Assembly: GCF_012027425.1 (NCBI RefSeq)
Contig: NZ_SNUE01000002.1
Span: 62,001-126,000 of the forward strand
Origin: Thermococcus sp. MV5
GTDB lineage: Archaea; Methanobacteriota_B; Thermococci; Thermococcales; Thermococcaceae
Direction of reading: 5' to 3'
DNA: 64,000 bases
A program made the translations under genes and the position numbers. A model generated the notes under the pieces. It saw only the letters and a list, made by a program, of their open reading frames with translations. It did no database searches and was not told the DNA's origin. Positions within the stretch are counted from its first letter, which is position 1; the number at the start of each line of letters is the position of its first letter. Below, piece after piece: positions 1 through 7,884 of this stretch.

Positions 1-312
1 CACTTTCACCTAGCGAAACCCAATAGTTTGTTAGTCAGGCCTTATATGGATGCTGAGTATCATGGAGTCTTTGCCACCAGAGCTCCAAGTAGACCCAACC
101 CAATAGGTCTCTCTATAGTGAGGCTTGTCAGAGTTGAAGGAAACGTACTTCACATTAAAGATGTCGATATAGTAGATGGAACGCCTCTCTTGGATATCAA
201 ACCTTACGTCCCTGATTTCGACGTTAGAGAGGTTGAAAGAATAGGCTGGCTTGAAAATAACATTCATAAACTCCCAAAGGCGAGGGATGATGGAAGGTTT
301 GCAAGAAGATGA
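1..312 (+). CDS. TrmO/TsaA-family SAM-dependent tRNA methyltransferase, 5' end cut by window
   Basis: The frame is open from base 1, reading HFHLAKPNS before the first possible start at 28, so the gene begins outside the window. The motif [17 protein letters not shown] followed by [16 protein letters not shown] is the signature of the TrmO/TsaA (UPF0066) beta-barrel family, whose characterised members N6-methylate the methyl group of t6A37 in tRNA using SAM. Only the C-terminal two thirds is visible. It converges on the minus-strand gene ending at 349. The archaeal substrate is an inference from the bacterial enzyme. Confidence 0.85.
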   Translation, partial: HFHLAKPNSLLVRPYMDAEYHGVFATRAPSRPNPIGLSIVRLVRVEGNVLHIKDVDIVDGTPLLDIKPYVPDFDVREVERIGWLENNIHKLPKARDDGRFARR

Positions 313-348
313 AATAAATTAAAAATCTTCATAAAACAAAAAGAAGGC

Positions 349-522
349 TCAATAATATCCAATTGGTGCTCTATATGGCCAGTATGCCCTTCTACCATAA
401 ATCCATCCTGGCCTTTGCCAAGGTGGAAGGTAACTAAAAGGTCCGTTTCCTGGCCATGGTCCAGCCCATCTACCTCTACCAAACCAACCTCTTCCTCTAC
501 CTCTCCGCCATCCTCTTGGCAT
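349..522 (-). CDS. Trp/Gly/Pro-rich mini-protein A (unknown function)
   Basis: A 57-residue protein starting MPRGWRRG. This ATG was chosen over one 30 bases upstream because a strong GGAGGTG site sits just before it. The N-terminus is Arg/Gly-rich, followed by a core GPWPGNGPFSYLPPWQRPGW and a Tyr-rich tail. The core is shared almost residue for residue with the next upstream gene (589-792), so the two are tandem paralogues. No transmembrane segment, signal peptide or cysteine is visible. I do not recognise a characterised function; the link to the NifX-like gene in the same run of genes suggests a role in metal or cofactor handling, which is inference only. Confidence 0.75.
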   Translation of the reverse strand: MPRGWRRGRGRGWFGRGRWAGPWPGNGPFSYLPPWQRPGWIYGRRAYWPYRAPIGYY

Positions 523-588
523 GAGTGTCACCTCCATTTGTTTTTTGACCAAATCTAATGCAAAAATAAAAATTTCAAAGGGAAAAGT

Positions 589-792
589 TCACCAGTCCCA
601 CCAGTATGTCCACCATGGGTAGTATGGATAGTAATTCCTAGGCCATGCATAATATCCCCATGGTCCTCCAAAGAGCCACCAACAGGAACCTCTTCCAAAG
701 AGCCATCCTGGCCTCAGCCATGGTGGAAGCCAACTGAATGGGCCGTTTCCAGGCCAGGGCTTCCACCAGTACCATCCCCAACCCCACGGCAT
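589..792 (-). CDS. Extremely Trp-rich mini-protein B (unknown function)
   Basis: A 67-residue protein with 18 Trp, 8 Tyr and 3 Phe, so 43% aromatic. Its ATG overlaps the stop codon of the NifX-like gene (TGATG at 794-790), with GGAGGTGGTG just upstream, which fixes the start and implies translational coupling. The N-terminal MPWGWGWYWW leads into a core PWPGNGPFSWLPPWLRPGW shared with the paralogue at 349-522, then a C-terminal run of WW and YY pairs. One Cys is present (residue 37). Function is unknown. The composition argues against an ordinary globular enzyme; an interaction, membrane-surface or cofactor-binding role is possible. Confidence 0.8.
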   Translation of the reverse strand: MPWGWGWYWWKPWPGNGPFSWLPPWLRPGWLFGRGSCWWLFGGPWGYYAWPRNYYPYYPWWTYWWDW

Positions 793-1370
793 CACCACCA
801 CCTCCAAGGAGCGTTCTTTGGAATGAAAAATGGGCAAGCGGGATCATCAGCGTGAACAGTTAGATTCCAAAATTCACACTTGCCATCCTTATAGTGGACG
901 CAATCCTTGTGCCTTGGTGGCTCTGGTATCGGTGGTCTTGCTGGCATTGGGAATGGAGGATAGTAAGCTTGTGGCTGAGGAGCGGGTGGGTAGTGTGGTG
1001 GGACATGGAAAGGTTGTGGGTATTCGGGTGATTGTGGAGCTTCGCCTTTGCTTATCTTTTCAACAGCTTCCTTTATCGGGGTTCCCGGTGGAAATGTGTA
1101 AACCTTAATTCCTGCAGCTTGTAGGGCAGCCATAGCGTTTGGGCCAAGTTGAGGAGCAATCACTGCATCAACTCCTTCCTTAATGAGCATTTGCACAACC
1201 ATTGGACCTGATCCGCTTGGGACATTCATGGCTTTGTTTTGGATAGTTTTAACGTTTTTAATTTCTCCGTTTTCTACATCGACGATTGTAAACACGGGTG
1301 CCCTTGCAAAAACTGCTGAAATTGTGTCTTCTAACCCTCCATCGTTTGAACTTGATACTGCAATTCTCAT
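792..1370 (-). CDS. NifX/NafY-like dinitrogenase iron-molybdenum cofactor domain protein with Pro-rich and Cys tail
   Basis: Residues 1-110 form a NifX/NafY (Nitro_FeMo-Co) domain: MRIAVSSSNDGGLEDTIS at the start, then VDAVIAPQLGPNAMAAL. This ribonuclease-H-like fold binds Fe-S or Fe-Mo clusters in related proteins. A Pro/Tyr-rich linker (about 112-150) connects to a tail with three cysteines in the pattern DCVHYKDGKC...DPACPFF, ending APWRWW, which echoes the Trp-rich small proteins encoded directly downstream. GGGGTGATATC precedes the ATG, and a TTTTAAA box lies near 1408. No nitrogenase genes are nearby, so a general metal-cluster role is more likely than nitrogen fixation. Confidence 0.85.
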   Translation of the reverse strand: MRIAVSSSNDGGLEDTISAVFARAPVFTIVDVENGEIKNVKTIQNKAMNVPSGSGPMVVQMLIKEGVDAVIAPQLGPNAMAALQAAGIKVYTFPPGTPIKEAVEKISKGEAPQSPEYPQPFHVPPHYPPAPQPQAYYPPFPMPARPPIPEPPRHKDCVHYKDGKCEFWNLTVHADDPACPFFIPKNAPWRWW

Positions 1371-1505
1371 GATATCACCCCATTATGTGCATATGCAAAA
1401 AAAGTTTAAAAGGTTTATTGGACAAATTTGGGTATAACCAAAGGTTAAAATGAGAAGAAACCGCTAATCGGTGTAAAAAATCCAGTAAAAGAAAGAAATA
1501 AAAAC

Positions 1506-2243
1506 CTAAATCTCGACTATGTACTTTATGCTGCCTTCTGCAAAGCCCTTAAAACAGCCGAGTTTGAGCTCCCTAATGGCTTTCCTAATATCAACAACCT
1601 TCATGGATGCAATATGGGTTATTCCCGTTCCCTTAAAGAACTCTGGTAAAGCCTGTCCAGTTGGCCCTGTAAGGAGAATAATTTTTGCATTCTTTGCTCT
1701 TTCAGCTATCATATCAACAGTTCCGTTTACTATACAAGTTGCACTTGCAATAACTGCATCAACTTCTGGCAGAAGCCAGTACTCTAAGGAATCGCTCAAT
1801 GTTTCTTTGTCCCACAATTTTGGATTGCGCTCAAAGATGTACAGCTTAAAATTCCTTTCGCGTAGCGCTTTGACTATTGGGGGCATGTTCCCAATGACCG
1901 CTATTTTTCCAATATCATCAGAGAAGAGTTCTACTGCATCAGCCCATTCTGCATTATTTAGATCGATGTGGTATTGGGAAACCGCATTTATCGCCGCCAG
2001 AGCCAGAGTTCTTTCAACGATGTTCAGGCTGTCAGCCTTTTTTATGAACTCCTCTAGGCTTGGCTCTCCAATTGAGTTTTCGTATCTTTGGATTTCCTCT
2101 GGCAGGGTCATAGCAACTCCGAGGGCTCTACCATTTTCACCCTCAACGAGGACGTAGGTGTAGGGAAGACCGAAGGAAAAATCAACAAGCTCTAAGCCTT
2201 TTGCAAACTTCAGCGCTTCTTTTTTGAATTTCTTCAACAGCAT
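1506..2243 (-). CDS. DUF364/DUF4213 putative heavy-metal chelation protein
   Basis: A 245-residue protein with an N-terminal DUF4213-like region and a C-terminal DUF364 Rossmann-like domain (about 90-245; GKIAVIGNMPPIVKALRERN, VDAVIASATCIVNGTVDMI, ILLTGPTGQALPEFF). Family members are described as putative heavy-metal chelation proteins and often lie near metal transport or cofactor genes. The ATG at 2243 was preferred over a TTG at 2261 because GAGGGTGAT precedes it. That site contains the stop codon of the upstream lipoprotein gene, so the two are probably translationally coupled. The exact ligand is unknown. Confidence 0.8.
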   Translation of the reverse strand: MLLKKFKKEALKFAKGLELVDFSFGLPYTYVLVEGENGRALGVAMTLPEEIQRYENSIGEPSLEEFIKKADSLNIVERTLALAAINAVSQYHIDLNNAEWADAVELFSDDIGKIAVIGNMPPIVKALRERNFKLYIFERNPKLWDKETLSDSLEYWLLPEVDAVIASATCIVNGTVDMIAERAKNAKIILLTGPTGQALPEFFKGTGITHIASMKVVDIRKAIRELKLGCFKGFAEGSIKYIVEI

Positions 2244-2247
2244 TTTA

Positions 2248-2712
2248 TCACCCTCTATCAACTCTAATTCCTTTGAGACCCTCTATTCCAAGCTCAGGAA
2301 TTTTGAACTCGCCGTTTTCATAGACAATCAACTTAATCCACTTAATTTTGCTTTTATCAACACCAACTTTCTCGAACACTTTTGCGAGGGGGACACTCAT
2401 GTAGGTGTTGTTTATCTTTGCCCCTGTTGACTTCACCAGAGTAGCATTAAACTCGACACCACCAAGTGCTTCTAGCTCCTCCAGACTAATTTCGCTCTTT
2501 ATGAGCCCGCTAATCTCTATTGCAAATGTCCCCTGGGGTGTAGTGCTTGTAGTAAAGGACTGAATGTTAGTTAGGGTAGATGACGGAGAAATGGTTGAGC
2601 TTGCTGTGGGTGAGTTACTTTTCTCAGGAGTTTTTGTTCCACCTATACACCCGCTTGAAATCACGCTAAACACCAGAACTCCAATTAAAAGCAGTGCTAA
2701 GCATTTTTTCAC
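2248..2712 (-). CDS. Secreted lipoprotein with sulfite-oxidase/molybdopterin-like fold domain
   Basis: From a GTG at 2712 (preceded by GGTGG) the protein starts VKKCLALLLIGVLVF, a signal sequence ending in the lipobox ISSGC with Cys22. A Ser/Thr linker (about 27-55) follows, then a domain of about 95 residues (FAIEISGLIKSEISLEELEALGG, TYMSVPLAKVFEKVGVDKSKI) that resembles the molybdopterin-dependent oxidoreductase fold without visible cofactor residues. An ATG at 2754 is an alternative start but would add a charged stretch before the signal. It is followed after 4 bases by the DUF364 gene. It is probably tethered outside the membrane; its binding partner is unknown. Confidence 0.7.
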   Translation of the reverse strand: MKKCLALLLIGVLVFSVISSGCIGGTKTPEKSNSPTASSTISPSSTLTNIQSFTTSTTPQGTFAIEISGLIKSEISLEELEALGGVEFNATLVKSTGAKINNTYMSVPLAKVFEKVGVDKSKIKWIKLIVYENGEFKIPELGIEGLKGIRVDRG

Positions 2713-2831
2713 GGTAACCACCGAAAAATACACATCTTTGTGGAATTTAAACATTTTGTGTAAATAAACGCATTTAATTAAATAGAAGTGATTTCATATG
2801 TAAGTTTTGCCTGTATAGAGGACCTAGATGT

Positions 2832-3238
2832 ATGGAAAGGAGAATAGCAATTGCTTTCATAATCTGTGCAATTATTATTGCAATGCCTTTTGCGGTTAAG
2901 CTCGCTGAAAATAGTATTAAAAGCAACACAGAATTCCTTCTTCAAACATAACTACTACATTTGGAAGAATAACCTACATTAGCTCAGCAGTTTCTCATGA
3001 AGGTTCTGACTTGCTCTGTGTTATTCCTGCCAAAGCTTATGTTCCGGGGGTTGGGATTGAAGTGACACTCAATGTTACGGTTAAGTTTAAGCATGTACAA
3101 CCATGTCCCTACTCTGACTGGGAGATTCTAACTGAAAATCCTGTCAATGTTAAAGTTGTCAGCGAGAGTGAGACTAAGCTGACCGATGCATTCACGGCAG
3201 TTAAGCAGTACACCGTTAAGATTCTTTATAGCTTTTGA
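2832..3238 (+). pseudogene. Small exported/membrane-anchored protein, frameshifted
   Basis: The ATG at 2832 opens a frame with a hydrophobic N-terminus (AIAFIICAIIIAMPFAV) that stops at 2951. The next frame continues without a stop as PSSNITTTFGRITYISS through to 3238, giving a 135-residue product if one base change near 2931-2938 is allowed. The downstream part (VTLNVTVKFKHVQPCPYSDWEI) looks like a beta-rich extracellular domain. An AGAGG site lies before the ATG. It is either a real pseudogene or an assembly error. I do not recognise the family. Confidence 0.6.
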
Positions 3239-3347
3239 GCCCTATACAAAGAAAAAAGTTGAGAACTTTCATGCATCTTATCTCGACGTTGCAAAGGCTA
3301 AAGTGTTTAAAGCATAAGGCTTTGAACTTTAAAATTTCATCCACTCG

Positions 3348-3374
3348 AAAGCCTCGCCCTTTAGGGCGGGGATG
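3348..3374 (+). repeat. Solo IS200/IS605-type right-end hairpin (divergent copy)
   Basis: The sequence AAGCCTCGCCCTTTAGGGCGGGG folds into a GC hairpin (CGCCCT/AGGGCG). It matches the hairpins at 3616, 38753, 43295, 45670 and 56440, but the usual GAGGAGGTCAG end is replaced by GATGTAAG. It lies in a 447-bp gene-free stretch (3239-3685) that also holds the longer copy at 3570-3648 and nothing else I can identify. Confidence 0.55.
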
Positions 3375-3569
3375 TAAGAATTCTAAAATCGGTATTCGAG
3401 TAAAAACCCTTTTAAACTCCTGCAACGTAATAGGGCCTCAGAGAGTCTCCCATCAAATACTCCTCCAAGAGGTTTCATTATGCCTTTGCCTTGGGGAGGA
3501 TGACGCGGGTAAGTGTCCATTCAAAGACTGCATTCAAGCGGTTGAAATCAATTGACTGACTCTTGCAAA

Positions 3570-3648
3570 TAACTCCAACCCGGTCTCCGGTAGGGGTAAC
3601 GGGTTAACTCGCTGGAACCCTCACCCTTCAGGGCGGGGAGAAGGTCAG
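3570..3648 (+). ncRNA. Omega-RNA-like 3' region of a decayed IS200/IS605 (tnpB) element
   Basis: A stem AACCCG (3577-3582) pairs with CGGGTT (3600-3605) around GGTCTCCGGTAGGGGTAA. It is followed by the hairpin CCCTCACCCTTCAGGGCGGGG and the end GAGAAGGTCAG at 3648. This order of stem, GC hairpin and GGTCA-type terminus is what is seen at the right end of IS200/IS605 elements, where it forms the scaffold of the TnpB guide RNA and the flanking sequence is the guide. No intact tnpB frame is present upstream (3240-3570), so the element is decayed. The assignment is by pattern and remains inference. Confidence 0.45.
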
Positions 3649-3685
3649 CCATATTTTCATACCTCCAAACTCGGAGAGGAGAAAC

Positions 3686-4273
3686 ATGATTGGTGTAATA
3701 CTTGCTGGAGGCAAATCAAACAGATTTGGGGAGGAAAAACTTCTGTATAACGTGAACGGAAAAGCTTTAATTACCTACACAATCGAGAGACTCCTGAAAT
3801 CAAAAGCAATAGAAGAAGTAGTCATAATAACATTAGAAGAAAGAAAGGACAAGTTTAAGGATCTTGGAGTTAGGATTCTCATTGATAAACTTGAGATAGG
3901 TCCGATTGGGGGGGTCTATACAGCTTTGGTCAAGCTGGGGGATGTGTTTATAGCAGCAGGTGATATGCCCAATATAAATCCAAAGTTTGTAAACTATATT
4001 ATAAAAGAATTCCACAAATTTAGACCCATGGCCTGTGTTCCTTTATGGGCAAATGGATACCTTGAGCCCCTTCATGCTGCTTATTCCGAGGAATTCTTAC
4101 TCGTACTTGAAAACCAGATAAAAAAAGAGGAATATATGTTGGGAAAAGCCATAAAAACGGCAAGCACCCACTATATCCAAATAGACTCCCTCCCTTTTGA
4201 ATGGAGAGAGAGCTTTTTCAATGTAAACACAAAAAGAGACTTGAAAAAGTTTAAAGGCGCTTCGAGAGAATAA
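3686..4273 (+). CDS. mobA: Molybdenum/tungsten cofactor guanylyltransferase MobA-like
   Basis: A 195-residue nucleotidyltransferase. The N-terminal ILAGGKSNRFGEEKLL is the MobA-type GTP-binding loop, IDKLEIGPIGGVYTAL and AAGDMPNI are the next family motifs, and PLHAAY appears in the C-terminal half. MobA joins GMP to molybdopterin; in Thermococcales the metal is mostly tungsten and the archaeal role of this nucleotide attachment is less certain. GAGAGGAGAAAC gives a clear ribosome binding site. It overlaps the convergent GNAT gene by 23 bases. The aldehyde oxidoreductase and MoaD genes near 60-62.7 kb belong to the same cofactor economy. Confidence 0.85.
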   Translation: MIGVILAGGKSNRFGEEKLLYNVNGKALITYTIERLLKSKAIEEVVIITLEERKDKFKDLGVRILIDKLEIGPIGGVYTALVKLGDVFIAAGDMPNINPKFVNYIIKEFHKFRPMACVPLWANGYLEPLHAAYSEEFLLVLENQIKKEEYMLGKAIKTASTHYIQIDSLPFEWRESFFNVNTKRDLKKFKGASRE

Positions 4274-5144
4274 TCATCTTGTCCAAGATCTTTGGGCTGA
4301 ATTCTTTTATTAAGTTCTCTTCAACTATTGTACGAAGCTTTTTGAAACCTAGATTTTTTGCTCTAGCCAATAAGAAAGGAAAGTCCTTCTCCTGCCCCCA
4401 CATGTATGCAGTGACTATCAAATTACTGTAAATGGCCTCCTCAAGAATATAATATGACTCTCCCAACTTCCCACTTTCGAAATAAACTGCATCATCTATA
4501 CCTGCCAGTCTATCTTTAAATGCCGTAAACCAATGATGATAAGAGCTCTGAAACCTGCCCACGACCATCTCTTTATTTTTAATTTCTTTCCATGAAAACT
4601 CAAATAAATCAGGGGTTTTTTCCTGGCCTGAAAAAAGAGAGAGTTCAAACTCGACAAAATAGCCCTGAAAGAGCACATTATCAATCCCAAGTTTTGTATA
4701 AAAGCCAATAGCACTTTTTTCAGGCACTACTGTTAAAAGCTCACATCCTTTTTCTTTTGCAAGTGCTGCAACAAAGCTGACAATTTTTCTCCCTATCCCT
4801 CTCCCCCTAAAGTTCTTGTGGACTTCTAGAATATCCAGATGTGCTATTCTTCTAATTCTACCTGTTATTGGCTCTTCGCTTATCAAAAGCTCAGCATTTC
4901 CAATAATTTTCCCATTTATCTCTGCCACTATGGGAATCTGACCTTCTAATAAAAGACTATTCAAATGAACTGCACAGCTTTCAATACTCATCCATGGGCC
5001 ACCATGCAGATAGCGGTCTTTTATACTGAGTTCTTCATAAGTCGCTTCTCTATTATTGTCTTTCTTGATCCACTTTTCAACATCTGAACAGTGTACTTCG
5101 ACTATCCCCTTTGCATCTTCAAGCTTTGCTATCCTGATATTCAT
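4251..5144 (-). CDS. GNAT family N-acetyltransferase with C-terminal extension
   Basis: A 297-residue protein; the N-terminal 150 residues are a GNAT domain with the acetyl-CoA loop VHKNFRGRGIGRKIV and the typical EKSAIGFYTKLGI motif. The C-terminal half (FEFSWKEIKNKEMVVGRFQSSYHHWFT onward) resembles a second, degenerate GNAT-like fold without a clear CoA loop. The ATG at 5144 was chosen because GGTGAT lies 4 bases upstream. Its substrate cannot be told from sequence. It converges on mobA and follows the TPR gene (5168-6127) at a 23-base gap, suggesting cotranscription. Confidence 0.8.
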   Translation of the reverse strand: MNIRIAKLEDAKGIVEVHCSDVEKWIKKDNNREATYEELSIKDRYLHGGPWMSIESCAVHLNSLLLEGQIPIVAEINGKIIGNAELLISEEPITGRIRRIAHLDILEVHKNFRGRGIGRKIVSFVAALAKEKGCELLTVVPEKSAIGFYTKLGIDNVLFQGYFVEFELSLFSGQEKTPDLFEFSWKEIKNKEMVVGRFQSSYHHWFTAFKDRLAGIDDAVYFESGKLGESYYILEEAIYSNLIVTAYMWGQEKDFPFLLARAKNLGFKKLRTIVEENLIKEFSPKILDKMIILSKRL

Positions 5145-5167
5145 GAAAATCACCAAAAGAGATAAAC

Positions 5168-6127
5168 TCAGGGCTCGGCCTCGCTTAAGAACTCAAGCAG
5201 ATCTAAAAGTCTCCTATCTTTAATCTTTGTTATATATCCGCTTACTTCTTCCCTTCCTATTTTTCCGTCCTTGTATAAGGCAACAACTTTTACACCTTCA
5301 AAGAATTCTTTCATATCTGGAAAGGCCCTGGCAAACATGTCTAAATTGTTGTATATCACATCAAATTTGTCTTCCATTAGTATCTGCCAGAGAACATCTA
5401 TTAATGAGTCAAATGCAATGTCAAAATACTCTGTACCTCTCCCATATAACATCGCATAAAGGCACTCATGTAAAGCTGCATCATAATTATCTTTCTCTTC
5501 AAATATCTCCTCAAAGACCAGATGCACTTGGGCTACTAATTGATTATTCCCATGCGCCTCGGAAAGTATTTCCGCCAGTTCCGCCTTTGCTTTTGGGATA
5601 TCTCCTATTTCAAATGTTATATATGCCTTGTGAATTCTAATATGGGCAATCTCCTCCTTCTTTCCAAGTTTCTCAAAGACATTTTCAGCTTTGTTCATAA
5701 GTTCTAGAGCTTTTTCATACTCCAGAAGTTCCTCATGGATAAGACCCATGTTGTAGTAAACTTTTGCAATATTCTCAAGGTTCCCTTTTTCAATTTCCTC
5801 TTCAAGCAGTTCTCTGTAAAGCTCAATTGATTTTTCAAGCTCGCCTAATAGATAATACAAATCAGCAAGATGATATTTGGCCTCAAAACTTCCGTCTTTC
5901 TCAACAAGTTCCTCAAAGTCCTTAATCTTATCAACCTCGAGAAACTCAAGAGAATAGTAGACAACCAGTTTATAGAGTTCGTAATCCTTACACTCCAATG
6001 CGAGTTTCTCAGTTTTCTCTAGAACAATCTTTAGCTCATCTTCAGTTAGCTCATCTGCTTTGTAATAGAGCAACGTTGCTACCTTTTCGCATTCTTTTTC
6101 CTGAATTGCTTTAAGTACTTCTTCCAT
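5168..6127 (-). CDS. Tetratricopeptide (TPR) repeat protein
   Basis: A 319-residue, acidic, all-helical protein. Repeats with TPR spacing are visible at about 85-130 (AKYHLADLYYLLGELEKSIE) and 118-165 (AKVYYNMGLIHEELLEYEKA), with further degenerate repeats through about 230. There is no signal sequence or enzyme motif, so it is a cytosolic scaffold or adaptor. GGTGAAGCTGG precedes the ATG. It is divergent from the DUF257 gene (start 6250) with 122 bases between the starts, and likely forms a unit with the downstream GNAT gene. The partner is unknown. Confidence 0.8.
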   Translation of the reverse strand: MEEVLKAIQEKECEKVATLLYYKADELTEDELKIVLEKTEKLALECKDYELYKLVVYYSLEFLEVDKIKDFEELVEKDGSFEAKYHLADLYYLLGELEKSIELYRELLEEEIEKGNLENIAKVYYNMGLIHEELLEYEKALELMNKAENVFEKLGKKEEIAHIRIHKAYITFEIGDIPKAKAELAEILSEAHGNNQLVAQVHLVFEEIFEEKDNYDAALHECLYAMLYGRGTEYFDIAFDSLIDVLWQILMEDKFDVIYNNLDMFARAFPDMKEFFEGVKVVALYKDGKIGREEVSGYITKIKDRRLLDLLEFLSEAEP

Positions 6128-6249
6128 CCAGCTTCACCAATTAATTTTAGTAAATGGAGTATTTTAACCTTTGGCAGGACATGATTATTTCATATGAAAA
6201 AAGTTTAAATATTCAAAAGTCCTTTAAAAGTCTCAAAGGTGAAGTGTCT

Positions 6250-6873
6250 ATGTGGGAAATACTCGACAAAATAAAACCTGGTGAGATTGTACTGATCAAA
6301 TATTCTCCAACAGTAAATCCCACCAGAATCATTCATGATATTATCAAATGGACAAAAAGTAGAGAATATCAAACATTAATCACGGACATGTATAACATAC
6401 TAGACCTCCATCTCCGCCGCATGAAAATGGAGGGAGTGGATATAGAATTATTAAAATCAGTAAAAATTATAGAGATTGGGCGGCATAAACCCCCAATGGG
6501 AAACGTAATAAAATTCATTCCAGTGGACAGGGAATTATTGGCATTGTTGGCAGAGTATAGAGAGGTTTATGAAGAAGTTGTAAGTAAACACTTTACCATC
6601 ATTCTTCTCCTTGGATTGGAGAGATACATGCTATTCAAAAATGAGGTTATGCCTTTTGCAAGTGTTCTTGAAAGATTTCTGGGAGACACGCGACGAATAG
6701 CGATATATTTTGTTAACAAGGATGTATTAACAGACATTTCTCCCAATCCCTCTCCTCTACTTGAAGAACTTGCTACAACTATAATAGAGCTCCAGAAAGA
6801 CATAAAGAAAATTAAACTTACTGTTAACAAGGCATTAAACCCCGAACTTGAGGGATACGAGGAATGTTATTAA
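6250..6873 (+). CDS. DUF257 family protein (Thermococcales-specific)
   Basis: A 207-residue protein beginning MWEILDKIKPGEIVLIKYSP, the hallmark N-terminus of the DUF257 family known mainly from Pyrococcus and Thermococcus. The longest frame starts at 6154, but a TTTAAATATT promoter box lies at about 6203-6212 and GGTGAAGTGTCT immediately precedes 6250, so the later ATG is the real start. The fold is reminiscent of a RecA/KaiC-like core without a P-loop. Function is unknown. The C-terminal ELATTIIELQKDIKKIKLTV looks like a short coiled coil. Confidence 0.8.
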   Translation: MWEILDKIKPGEIVLIKYSPTVNPTRIIHDIIKWTKSREYQTLITDMYNILDLHLRRMKMEGVDIELLKSVKIIEIGRHKPPMGNVIKFIPVDRELLALLAEYREVYEEVVSKHFTIILLLGLERYMLFKNEVMPFASVLERFLGDTRRIAIYFVNKDVLTDISPNPSPLLEELATTIIELQKDIKKIKLTVNKALNPELEGYEECY

Positions 6874-6963
6874 GTACCAAAAAAGCTGGATCCTACTTCC
6901 ACCGAACGGCAAAACTACCAATTTATCAAAAACTTTTTTATCTCTCTCTTCTCTATAAGGAAC

Positions 6964-7884
6964 ATGCTTGAAGTAATTTTCCTCGGGACTGGAGGCATAA
7001 TGCCAAATAAAGAAAGAAACGTTCCTGCTATAGCTTTGAAATATAAGGGCGAGATAATACTATGGGATATTGGGGAAGGCACATTACGACAGTTCAATAT
7101 CGCCAAGCTGAGCCCAATGAAGATCGATAAGATTTTCATAACTCATTTTCATGGCGACCACTATCTTGGCTTGATGAGCTTTATCCAGACCATGAGCCTG
7201 TGGAATAGAGAAAGACCACTTCATATCTACGGCCCAAAATATACCTTTGAATTTGTGCAAAGTTATTTAAAAAGTGGATTTTTCAGGCCAGGATTTGAAA
7301 TTCACATTCACGAGCTTGGAGAAGCTAGATTAAAGTTCGGGGATTATGAAATATGGAGTTTTAAAGTTGAGCATGGGGTTCCTGCTTTGGGATATGTATT
7401 TAAAGAAAAGGAGAAGAGGGGGAGTTTTGATATTGAAAAGATTAGAGAGCTCGGACTAATCCCAGGCCCTTGGATGAAGAGGCTTGAAAAAGAAGGAAAA
7501 GTGGAAATTGATGGTAGAATAATACACCTTGAAGAAGTTACTGGAAAGCCCAAAAAAGGAGTAAAAGTAGTATATACTGGAGACACCGAACCATGTGAGA
7601 GAGTGAAGCTTTTTTCAGAAAAAGCTGACCTACTGATACACGAAGCCACTTATGTAGATGAAACAGACAGAAACGAAAGCTATCACTCAACAGTTTCTGA
7701 AGCTTGTGAAACAGCGAAAAAAGCCAGAGTAAAAATTTTAGCCCTCTTCCATAGAGCACCTAGATACACTTATGAAGAGTACTGTATGAGGGCACGTGAA
7801 GTATGCAACTACGAATTTATAATTCCAAAGGACTTTGATGTCATTAAAGTTGGTGAGGGGTATGAGTTATCTTCGATACGTTAA
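6964..7884 (+). CDS. rnz: Ribonuclease Z
   Basis: A 306-residue metallo-beta-lactamase-fold endonuclease that removes 3' trailers from tRNA precursors. FLGTGG at the start, the zinc motif HFHGDH, the later VYTGDT and HEATY, and LALFHRAPRY near the C-terminus are the RNase Z signatures in order. Length matches archaeal family members. The region 7424-7520 corresponds to the exosite-like insertion. The start at 6964 is preceded by TATAAGGAAC. The TraB-like gene starts inside its 3' end (7862), so the two are cotranslated. Confidence 0.92.
   Translation: MLEVIFLGTGGIMPNKERNVPAIALKYKGEIILWDIGEGTLRQFNIAKLSPMKIDKIFITHFHGDHYLGLMSFIQTMSLWNRERPLHIYGPKYTFEFVQSYLKSGFFRPGFEIHIHELGEARLKFGDYEIWSFKVEHGVPALGYVFKEKEKRGSFDIEKIRELGLIPGPWMKRLEKEGKVEIDGRIIHLEEVTGKPKKGVKVVYTGDTEPCERVKLFSEKADLLIHEATYVDETDRNESYHSTVSEACETAKKARVKILALFHRAPRYTYEEYCMRAREVCNYEFIIPKDFDVIKVGEGYELSSIR

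Noticed and set aside
792-1370. Nitrogen fixation role for the NifX-like protein
   Set aside because: No nifHDK, nifE/N or nifB-type gene is present; NifX-like domains are common in non-fixing archaea.
1519-2157. A 212-codon open frame on the plus strand
   Set aside because: It is antisense to the DUF364 gene, has no ribosome binding site and reads as compositionally odd sequence.
7835-7861. Earlier ATG for the TraB-like protein
   Set aside because: It lies deeper in rnz without a ribosome binding site; GGTGAGGGGT directs the ATG at 7862.
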